From contig JAGFMI010000009.1 of assembly GCA_021030905.1 (NCBI GenBank), forward strand, positions 992,001 through 1,056,000: 64,000 nucleotides of DNA. Direction: 5' to 3'. The DNA is from Pyrenula massariospora (lineage: Eukaryota; Ascomycota; Eurotiomycetes; Pyrenulales; Pyrenulaceae). This document shows positions 55,289 through 64,000 of the stretch, piece after piece. Each line of letters starts with the position of its first letter. Positions within the stretch are counted from its first letter, which is position 1. Under the pieces are notes generated by a model, which was given only the letters and a program-made list of their open reading frames with translations, ran no database searches and had not been told where the DNA came from. The translations under genes and the position numbers were made by a program.

Positions 55289-57534
55289 ATGGCAAATCTC
55301 CCTTTCCGGGACATCAATGTCCATGCATCGACAAACCATTACGCATTTACCTCGCCATCATCACCCAATAAACCGACCCTTGTCATTGAGAGACCGTCAG
55401 GTGATATTAGACTGAACGATGGCTCTTTACTCGGCTCAAAAAGAGTGTCCAGCATCGCTGGTATACTTGGCATCATCAAACTCAAGCTTGGTCAGTGGGA
55501 ACCCCGTTTTGCCTCGGTGCCCTTGCTAATGCTATGCCCAAGACAAATATGTGATTACTATCACGAAAGCCCAACCTATGGGCCGCCTACGGGGCCATAT
55601 GGTCTACAAGGTTGTCGCGACCGAGTTTATGCCACTCCGAGAACGCCGAGTTCACGATCCAGACGAAGACACCTTTCTATCCTACCTGAAGACCCTTCTC
55701 AACGCTGGACCCATGTACTTTTCCTATTCTATAGACATTACGAGCAGTTTCCAGCGACAATCTGAGTTCGATCTCAATCTTCCATTATGGCAAAGAGCAG
55801 ATGAGCGGTTCTTTTGGAATAGATTTGTACAAACAGACTTGATAGATTTTCGGACTGGCACATTCAGCGGAGCTGGAGTCAGATTGGGGCCTCAGCCAGG
55901 AGTCGACCCATATATTCTACCAGTAATGTTTGGGATGATGCGAATTGTAATGACTACTATTAAATCGACTCCTTTCACTTTTGCACTAATAACGAGACGA
56001 TCCCGACATCGAGGTGGAACAAGATATTTCTCCCGAGGCATAGACGACCAGGGTCACGTTTCGAATTTCAATGAGACGGAACAAATTGTTCTTTTGAATG
56101 ATCCGACTGGGAGACCTGCCGGCTTTGCGAGTGGACAGGTCATGCAGAATGGTCGAATAGGCAGCACGGCAGGGCAGGAATTGCAGATATTCTCCTACGT
56201 TCAAACCCGTGGAAGCGTTCCCGTGTACTGGGCAGAGGTTAATAATTTGCAATATACGCCTAAACTTCAGATCCGAGGCGTCGAGTCAGCTGTTGACGCC
56301 GCCAGGAAGCACTTCAGCGAGCAAATTCGCATCTATGGTGAGAACTATTTAGTAAACCTTGTCAACCAACGGGGCCGGGAGGAGCGCGTCAAGAAGGCTT
56401 ACGAGCAGGTCGTCCGAGTACTTGTCTCCTCCCCTTCTGAGTCTACTGAGGCAGATCAACGCACTGGAGAGAAAGAACATGTTATTGACGCTTCATCGCA
56501 AAATCAGCAGATGGATCGCCTACATTACGTCTACTTTGACTTTCATAATGAAACCAAAGGTCTCAAATGGCATCGCGCACAACTGCTTCTCGACCAACTT
56601 CGGGACGGTCTTGTTCGAGGAGGTTACTTCCGCGGCATTGAGCTTCCCGGCGATTCCACCGGTGCTGCTCTAGAGGCCCGCCTTAAGCAGACTGCTGTTG
56701 TCCGGACAAATTGTATGGACTGTCTAGATCGCACCAACGTCGTACAGAGCATGCTCGGTCGATGGGCTCTAACGCAACAGCTCCGAGACGCTCGCATACT
56801 AGGCCCGGGTGAGAATTGTGACGACGATCGTGACTTTGAGATGTTATACCGTAACATTTGGGCTGACAACGCCGACGTCGTCTCTAATTCTTATTCTGGA
56901 ACAGGAGCCTTGAAGACGGACTTTACGCGAACAGGCAACCGCACAAGGCGTGGCATGGCACAAGATGTGTCAAACAGCGTGACTCGGTACATGCGGAACA
57001 ATTTCATGGACGGCCCTCGACAGGATGGTTTCGATCTCTTCCTGGGCGCGTATTTACCAAGCAATAGCGGTGCAGGGAATGCGCTTTTGTTTACAGACCG
57101 AAGACCGGTCATCTTGCAGGCTATCCCATACGTTCTCGCAGCAAGCGCATTGATGGTCTTCTTGTGGTTACTGACGCGGCCGACACCAGGCTCCAGGCTC
57201 TGGCCGATGCGAATGTTTGTGCTCGTGTGGTTTTTGGTTGGTGCGTGGTGTTTAAGTTTCATCTATAAGCACGGCATGTTATACGTAAGTTTATACCTGC
57301 ACGATGCCTACTTTGCAGGATTGTGGTGGATAGTCGCTAATAAGAGCTTAGGTTAATTGGCCAAAGCTCAACACACCAGCCGCTGGTCAAGAGGGCATGC
57401 AGGAAGCTCTCAATCATGCATACAAAGACAAGATCATCAGTCCACTGTTGTCGAGAGGCTCTGGGACTAGAGCTAGGAATATTAGTCTCAACCGGATGGG
57501 AGTTATGGAGGAGGGTAAGAAGAGGATAGAATGA
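55289..57534 (+). CDS. SAC1: Phosphoinositide phosphatase Sac1, three exons
   Basis: Exons 55289-55490, 55543-57284 and 57352-57534 give 708 residues. Introns are 52 bp (GTCAGT, CTAATG branch, CCAAG) and 67 bp (GTAAGT, GCTAATAAG branch, TTAG). The N-terminal Sac domain shows the fungal Sac1 order, with FSYSIDITSSFQ, FFWNRF and SRHRGGTRYFSRGID. The catalytic CX5R is RTNCMDCLDRTN, Cys458 to Arg464. Two TM helices near the end (VILQAIPYVLAASALMVFLW and MFVLVWFLVGAWCLSFIY) anchor it in the ER/Golgi membrane. The last exon adds a cytosolic tail with NWPKLNTP. Sac1 hydrolyses mainly PI4P and links lipid transfer, secretion and cell-wall growth. It is longer than yeast Sac1 (623 residues), partly from loops around residue 370. 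Confident orthologue. Confidence 0.95.
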
Positions 57535-59306
57535 TTATCTTTCAACGGTCTGTAGGGAATCCTAGAAAGGCTGGAAATGGCCGCTTAGAAATCATCCTCG
57601 TTATGTTGTGTACCAGGGAATAGTTGCAATACCACCGATCAGAGCACGAGAATTTGTACAATAGCTTTAGAAGGATCGATGCCCCTTGAGGTTGCATCTT
57701 GGTTGAAAGAATCTTTGAAAACAATTGACAACACCTTCCCATCAGAAGCTGGTCGCATTCATTCCGTGTATGTCAAATGAATCTTTGTGCTATTTCCAAA
57801 CCGATCCGCGGGCATCGTGCGGCAAAATGAAGACAGAACGCTCAGGGCATGATGCTTCCAAGATATATCGTTCAATATATGGTCAATGCGGGCTTGTCGC
57901 TGCAAAGCAGATACCGCTCACGGCAGAATGCCAGAAAATCCAGCTCCTGCTAGGTAGACGAGAAGTAACTAGATCTTGCTAGGCAAGCGCAATCTCAAGG
58001 CAAAGTTATCGTCAAAGTGCATACAGGGAGTGTCGTACAAGCACTGGAGGTAGCAGTGAGGATTGAGTGGCGTTGACGTATCAGAGTTTTACACAACGCT
58101 CCTTCGAGTCAAAGGGAAAGGGAATTGAGATCGAAGTAGCACAAAGTCCATCGCATTAGTCGCTGAATTTCCAATAACCAGAGGTTTGACTATGAGCTAC
58201 GTAGTGTGAATAGGTTGTAAATTAGTTTTCCAGAACGGATAAGGCATTACTTCTGGGCTGATAGGCAAACCTGTAAAACTAGACTTGAATTTCTCGCCTC
58301 AGTGCTTATGAGCATAGTTTATCCTTTGGGTACGTGGCTGCAGATTAGAGCGGCCTGAGAGTGAGGCTAAGAACGTGGAAATAGGAATTTGCTATCGGTA
58401 TCAAAAGTTCTCAGAAAGTGGGGAATGTCGAATTCTGCGGTTAAATTGATTGCTAATATCAATTCTCAAGGAGAAGGAGCGATCCAACGAAACCTCGTAG
58501 ACCACTTCCTCGTCTTTCATCCAAATGCTGTATTGTTTCTGTGTTATACTCGGCAACCCCCGCCGTTTTTTATTTTCCATTGTAGTGGGAAAGAAAAGTG
58601 ACCGAAACGCTCTGAACAGCAAAGGCACACTAGTAAATGGTTCATTGAATATGTTCAAGTAAGCTATTAAGAACTGCATCAAAAAAGAAATAGAAATAGA
58701 GTCATTGAAGCTTTGCCGCCTAAGATAGAGGGCAACAGCTTAATACACGTGAGAAATTCAAAGCCAGGCGAGCTCTATCAGACTTCATCGGCTCTCCGTG
58801 TCGAGTTTGAAGCATGAGCCGCTGATATGAATGAGCAGTAACACCTTCAAGTTCTGTGATCAGAGATGCCTTCTTCGCGTCCGTAAATGTAACAAGGTAG
58901 GGTGTGTCGGACGCATTTTTCACCAGTCTCTCATCCGCCAGCCAACAAGCCACTTGAGCTCCCGAAGGAGAGAGCCAGAGAGCGTGGGATGAGGACGAAG
59001 CTCAAAAACTGCACACTAGGCTTTCATCATCTGTGCGCAAGGTTATCATTAACGTAGATCTCTAGAGAAGGTTTCAATGACTTACTTGTACAAAACTTGG
59101 AAGGATGAGGGAAGGAAAGGAGAGAAGAGAAGAGAGAAGAGAAATTGTGCGGCGAGTTTTGAAGCTGCAGGTGAGGGACCGACATTAGCGCCCTGCTTCG
59201 GCCGAGTTTCCTCCAAAATCTTTTTGTAGATTTCTGCCGGCAACACCTAGATAGAAGAGCTCCTTCCATCGTGATCGCGCAGGTCAAATCGCACAGCGAG
59301 CAGATA
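57535..59306. other. 1.8-kb spacer, no supported gene
   Basis: 3' flank of SAC1 and upstream region of the aspartyl-tRNA synthetase gene. A 77-codon minus-strand frame (58720-58953) and others are too short and featureless to call. A G/A-rich stretch (about 59110-59145) lies 160-200 bp before the ATG. Confidence 0.5.
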
Positions 59307-62300
59307 ATGCTCCTTCGCCGGGCTCGCCTACTGTCACTACCAATCCATTCTCCCTGGCGATCTCTCTGTCATCCCAGATCACGCGCTAAGATAATTGGCT
59401 CTTGCTGCTCGCTTCCGCAATCCTCAGCTCTGCTGAGGTCTTTTACAGTTGTCAATACGCTACAACAGAACACCACAGAATACGATGGCACCTCTGATGC
59501 GGGCGAGCAAAGCCAGGACACACACAGCTCTGAGGAAGACGGTACCAGCTAGTTCCTACGCATCTTCAATTCTTTACTGATGCCCTTTTCTAGGCTCCGA
59601 GGAGGACTTCTCGTTGAATAACAAGAAGATTGTCAACATCAAATCTTTTCACGAGCTACAACTACTCGCTCCCTCGGTTCGGGGCAAAGAGGACGGCTTC
59701 GACATCCGTGTGAATGGCTACATTGGAACCAGGCGGCGTGCAGGGCAAGGCCTTGTCTTCTCAACCCTCGCAGACCCTCATATGAGAATCACCATACAGC
59801 TTGTCTTTGACCTTTCAGAAAATGGAGAAGAGAAGCGTTCTACTCAACTGCCGGGCTCAAGTACCACAGATAGCGCGTCGAGCGAGGAAAAGTCTACAGG
59901 CCTCAACAGTGACAACGAAGCAGAAAGAAGGCAAGCACCCGAACCTGAGAACGCATGTTCAGATCGAAAAGGTCAGCATAGCGAATTAGGAAGCAGTACC
60001 GTAGATTCGTCTGCAGATCTCCCAGACTCGGACACGGCCGTACAACTTTCCACTTCAATAGACAGCTCTGCTCAATCAAAGGCTTCCGAATCTGAACTCA
60101 ATGACGAGACATCAACCTCAGAAGTTTCTGACCCAGGTACTAGTATGACGGCAGCAAATACAACCCCCAGAGCCGATGAGGACAGCTTGACATCTAGTTA
60201 CCTTGATCGCGACACTGAGATTGAGCATACCTCTCAAGACTCGGGAACTGTGTTGAAGGACGACGTGCCAAATCCGGATAAGCAGGTGGATTACTCAGAA
60301 CACACCGCCGATCCAGCCCAGACGCCTTCAGTTGATGGTCAAGGTGGTACTTTTGACCCAGATTTATCTGAAGACATACCCTCTGAGAAGGCAAAGACAC
60401 CAGCTTTTAGAACAGTCGACAATGTATTATCACGGTGCCTTGACCGATGCAATTATAATTCACCAGTTACTATCGTTGGAAACCTGCGATTTAGGGGAAG
60501 TCTTCGAATTAGGGGAAGCCAAGCAAATAACGCGGATTTGTTAGGATCAGACCGTTTTGTACAAGACACGGTGTTTGGAAAAGTTCTTCTACTTCAAAAC
60601 CTCGAGATATATGTCAAAAAGCTAGACCTGCACAATGTCATGCCTCAACATTATGTCGCGAAGGAGAAAACCACGTTTCCGGCTAAAGACAGACATTTAC
60701 AAATCCGAACAAGCAGTGATTTGAGACATGCCTTGCGCAATCGTTCCCGAGCGATGGCGGAAATAAGGAAAGAAATGTTCATTGCTGGCTTTGACGAGAT
60801 TGAAACTCCATTGCTTTTCAAATCTTCCCCGGAAGGCGCTCGGGAATTCATTGTGCCCACACGTCGACGTGGGAAATCTTACGCTTTACCGCAAAGCCCT
60901 CAGCAATACAAACAAATCTTGATGGCTAGTGGTATTGCTAAGTATTTTCAATTTGCGCGTTGCTTTCGAGATGAAGATTTAAGGGCTGACAGACAGCCAG
61001 AATTCACTCAAGTAAGTTGATCGCGGTGTCATGTTAGGGTCTCTCCGCTGATTTCAAATATAGCTTGATCTGGAAATGTCTTTCGCGACTCGGTTTGATG
61101 TCTTCAAAATTGTTGAAAAAGTGATCAGACGGCTCTGGTCGACTATGAGCACTCCTATTCCAGAGAGACAAGGCGTCTCAAGAAAGTTTTCAAGGAACCC
61201 TGCTGATCATGAACCCTTCGACATTTTCTCATTTTACTCTGCGATGCAGCGTTACGGGACCGACAAACCTGACCGCAGAATCGGTTCTGAGATTCGTCAG
61301 GCGCATTATATAACTCAAGACCTAATAGATAAAATTACAACCATTTCAGACCCTGTCATCGACATCATGAAATTTCACGTGTCAGACGATCCCAACATCA
61401 CCCGAACTTTCATCACGCAATTCCTTGACTCCGAGGCGGGCTACCCCTTCCGTCCCAATCCGACTAATGCGCCTGCCATCTTCATCAAAGATCCTTCGAA
61501 GCCCATGGCTGGCCTGTCTGCACTTGGTTTCAAAGCCGCAGAACGAGTTGAGCGTGAAATAAAACCACAGCCCGGTGACCTTGTCCTACTTTCTGCGAGG
61601 CCTTCTGATGAATTCTTCACCCATGCGACGAATTCGACGACTACGATGGGTGCACTGCGCATAGCTCTTCACGAAGCAGCTGTTCAGCATGGCTTTCACA
61701 AGAGACCCACCAAGGATGATTTTGTTTGGGTGATGCGATTTCCGATGTTCGAGCCTGAAAATAGCACCGAACCTGGCCAAGGTGGTCATGCAGGTATCAA
61801 AGCTCGGCATCATCCTTTTACTAACTTTTATTATAAGCGTAACGTTGAACGAACATGTGAAAAATTACTCGAAGGAGAGCTATCACCTCTACATCTCTGG
61901 GGTGACTCGTGGGACCTCGTCATCAACGGGGTGGAGATAGGCGGTGGGAGTGTCCGCATCCACAAAAAAGAGCAGCAATATTTCGTTTTTCGAAAAATTC
62001 TTAAAATGCCAAGCGTTGACCCCTTTGTACCATTGCTTGGTGCTTTAGGATCTGGATGTCCGCCTCATGCAGGTATGGCATTGGGCTTTGATCGGCTTCT
62101 AACGGTGTTGTTGAAGAAGGATCGTATTAGGGACGTGATTGCCTTTCCCAAGTTTGGACGGGGAATTGATCTGATGGTAGGCAGCCCAGCAACGATTACT
62201 GACGGAGATTTGCGTCCTTACCACTTGCAACTTCGTGAAGATATGAGAGAAGACCGTGCTGAATCTGAAATGAAGGAGAGTACTGGATCCGAAATGAAGG

Positions 62301-62362
62301 AGGGTGCTGGATCCGAAATGAAGGAGGGTGCTGGATCTGAAATGAAGGAGGAAGCTTTATAG
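59307..62362 (+). CDS. MSD1: Mitochondrial aspartyl-tRNA synthetase with acidic insertion and C-terminal repeats, three exons
   Basis: Exons 59307-59541, 59594-61011 and 61064-62362 give 983 residues; both introns are 52 bp. ATG 59307 opens a mitochondrial presequence ([20 protein letters not shown]). The N-terminal OB-fold (tRNA anticodon binding) starts near residue 95 and is interrupted at about 155-347 by a Ser/Asp/Glu/Thr-rich, probably disordered insertion, resuming at [14 protein letters not shown]. The class II core has motif 1 ([18 protein letters not shown]), motif 2 ([18 protein letters not shown], spanning the second intron) and motif 3 ([12 protein letters not shown], residue 888 onward). 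It charges mitochondrial tRNA-Asp. The bacterial-type GAD-like insertion with HPFT is present. The end carries four octapeptide repeats. Much longer than the usual 600-700 residues, but all catalytic motifs are intact. Confidence 0.92.
62261..62359 (+). repeat. 24-bp minisatellite coding GSEMKEGA repeats
   Basis: Four tandem units, the two middle ones almost identical, at the very end of the aspartyl-tRNA synthetase gene. They encode residues 951-983 as [24 protein letters not shown] and GSEMKEEA followed by a final Leu. Confidence 0.9.
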
Positions 62363-62756
62363 TTTGATGGAATAGATACCCTAGATAACATAGCTAGCCG
62401 AAATGTATCAAGAATACCCACTCCGTCTATATGGTGTTCCTACATTTCTGCCCGAAGAGCTTTCGCTGGTCCATACCCCAGAGGATATTGAGGTCTGACA
62501 TCAGATAGAGACTTATGAACTACTCTGTAGTAATTTGGGTTTGAACCCTTTTGCTTTGCCTCTACGTAAGGTGAATGCGGGCCACTCAAAAACACAACTC
62601 TTGGCAATCCCATGAAGCTCCCGCTCCGCAAGTCGGCGGACACAGTTTCTCAAGCGTCTACTCCCCACCAAGCGACTTTGACGCGGTCACGACAGCACCT
62701 CATTTGTCTTCGTCCAAGCAATCTTACATTGTCCTATCCGTTTCTTTCTTTCAAAG
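62363..62756. promoter_or_regulatory. Upstream region of the MPDU1-like gene
   Basis: 394 bp between two head-to-tail genes, with a pyrimidine-rich leader (cgtttctttctttc) just before ATG 62757. Nothing else recognised. Confidence 0.5.
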
Positions 62757-63647
62757 ATGGACAAGGCTCTCCAAACCATCCAAGCCAATATCCTCACCCC
62801 TCTCCAACCCTACCTCGCTCCTCTCACTACGAATCTCCCCAAACCACTCAACAATGCCCTCCTCACCCTCCTCGGGCCCCCCTGCCACTCCGCCCTCCTC
62901 CTCGACCTCAACATCGCCTCACACCCCGAATGCACCACCCTCGCCCTCTCCAAAGCCATGGGCACCGCCATCATAACCGCCTCCTCCATCGTCAAGATCC
63001 CCCAACTCCTCAAGCTGATCTCCTCCCAATCCTCCGCCGGCCTCTCCCTCACCTCCCTCGCCCTCGAAACCGCCGCCTTCGCCATCACCCTCGCCTACAA
63101 CGTGCGCCGGGAATTCCCCTTCAGCACCTACGGCGAGACCGCCTTCATCCTCGTCCAGAACATCGCCCTCGGCTACCTCGTCCTCCGCTTCACCGACACC
63201 AGTAGCAGCTACGCGTCCGCCTTCCCCGTCCTCGCCCTGTCGATGATCATCGCCCTCTTCTCCGCCGACATCGTCCCCGACGCCCTCCTCACCACTTGCC
63301 AAGCCTTCGCCGGCCTGCTCGCCATCGCCGCCAAGCTGCCCCAGATCCTGGCCGTGTACCGGCAGGGCGGGACGGGCCAGCTGTCCGCGTTCGCGGTCTT
63401 CAACTACCTGGCGGGCAGCGCGATGCGCATCCTGACGAGCCTGAGGGAGGTCGATGATAACTTGATCCTAGGCGGGTTTGTGGCTGGGTTTGTGCTGAAC
63501 GCCGTGTTAGCGCTGCAGATGGTGTATTACTGGAACGCGGGGCCGACGGCGGAGCATGGCGGGGAGGCGAAGGTGGTGGGGGAGAAGGCGGAGGGGGTGG
63601 CGACGGGGGCGGCGCAGAAGGTTGGGGCGACGAGGAGGAAGGTTTGA
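62757..63647 (+). CDS. MPDU1-like PQ-loop membrane protein
   Basis: Single-exon protein of 296 residues. Two PQ-loops are clear: KIPQLLKLISSQSSAGLS near residue 80 and KLPQILAVYRQGGTGQLSAF near 195, the latter followed by VFNYLAGSAMRILTSLRE, a strong MPDU1 signature; YGETAFILVQN also matches. Seven membrane segments are expected, in the ER. MPDU1/Lec35 proteins are required for use of dolichol-phosphate mannose and glucose in N-glycan and GPI precursor assembly; the mechanism is debated (flipping or lateral access). Third positions are almost entirely C/G in the first 200 codons, much richer than the neighbours, suggesting high expression. The Ala/Gly/Lys-rich tail is probably cytosolic. Confidence 0.93.
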   Translation: MDKALQTIQANILTPLQPYLAPLTTNLPKPLNNALLTLLGPPCHSALLLDLNIASHPECTTLALSKAMGTAIITASSIVKIPQLLKLISSQSSAGLSLTSLALETAAFAITLAYNVRREFPFSTYGETAFILVQNIALGYLVLRFTDTSSSYASAFPVLALSMIIALFSADIVPDALLTTCQAFAGLLAIAAKLPQILAVYRQGGTGQLSAFAVFNYLAGSAMRILTSLREVDDNLILGGFVAGFVLNAVLALQMVYYWNAGPTAEHGGEAKVVGEKAEGVATGAAQKVGATRRKV

Positions 63648-64000
63648 GGTGGGAGGGATGTGGAGAACTTCATTGGGGTTGGGTTGTGAATTACGTTTTT
63701 GGGGCTATTAGGATACGCTATGTTGTGTGTGTTCTATGGGTAGAATGGATTTGGAGCTTTTCTAGAGTGTGGCTGTATTCTAGCTTTCTGATTCTTGTGC
63801 AGCTTTGGTTGACATAAAGGAATACATTCACAGTAGAAATTGGGAAATGTGTTGACGGCACCTGAACGCATCGCAAGAATACTGTAAGGTTATCAATTAT
63901 ATGAATTAATCTAAGAGCTCTAAGACATTCTTTCGACTTTAAGTCGTTTCTCAAGTACCTCAGTGTAAAAAGGTCATCGCATCATACCTTGTGAACCTGT
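63648..64000. other. 3' flank of the MPDU1-like gene to the window edge
   Basis: 353 bp of AT-rich sequence with no supported gene. It should include the polyadenylation region. Confidence 0.5.

Noticed and set aside
62919-63302. Gly/Glu-rich minus-strand frame and Pro/Arg-rich plus-strand frame inside the MPDU1-like gene
   Set aside because: Shadows produced by the extreme C/G third-position bias of the real gene.

Overview
The window is nuclear DNA of a filamentous ascomycete (Pezizomycotina; a leotiomycete-like genome is my guess, not something I can prove). The evidence is the many short spliceosomal introns (about 43-100 bp, with GTRNGY-like donors and CTAAC/CTGAC branch sites just upstream of the acceptor), long AT-richer spacers, and several protein families essentially confined to this group: HET, acuF-type zinc finger, DUF7580, DUF7708, DUF7025-AAA, Clr5 and PigL_N-like N-domains. 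No rRNA, tRNA, CRISPR array or intact transposon was recognised.

The left 50 kb is accessory in character, with genes spaced 0.5-2.4 kb apart. In order it holds: a HET-domain gene cut by the left edge; a possible small gene or relic (1.9-2.4 kb); an acuF-type zinc-finger protein divergent from a DUF7580 protein; a TauD/BBOX-like dioxygenase divergent from a six-exon MFS transporter; a DUF7025-AAA ATPase; a DUF7708 protein with a degenerate P-loop half; a repeat-containing acidic orphan; two related Cys-rich single-pass membrane proteins flanking an F-box gene that carries an in-frame stop; a Clr5 protein; a small secreted CVNH lectin; a five-exon multi-pass membrane protein; a 1313-residue disordered protein with a membrane-associated C-terminus; a protein joining an NLR-type N-domain, a kinase-like domain lacking key residues and a ZZ finger; and a Zn(II)2Cys6 regulator. 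Several of these (HET, DUF7580, DUF7708, N-domain/pseudokinase/ZZ) belong to families linked to fungal non-self recognition or signalling, so the region resembles a fast-evolving recognition/accessory segment.

The right 13 kb (51.3-63.7 kb) is a dense housekeeping block: MIC60 (mitochondrial cristae junctions), a Rab5 GTPase (early endosome), SAC1 phosphoinositide phosphatase (ER/Golgi), mitochondrial aspartyl-tRNA synthetase with an unusual ~190-residue acidic insertion and a C-terminal octapeptide repeat, and an MPDU1-like PQ-loop protein (dolichol-linked sugar use).

The boundary between the two regimes lies near 51 kb. In-frame TAA/TAG codons in otherwise coding-like stretches (24.28 kb, 2.04 kb, 42.5-42.8 kb) could have come from C-to-T changes, as RIP would produce, but this is inference. 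Exon models were built by eye from splice motifs and frame consistency. Every multi-exon model listed sums to a multiple of three.
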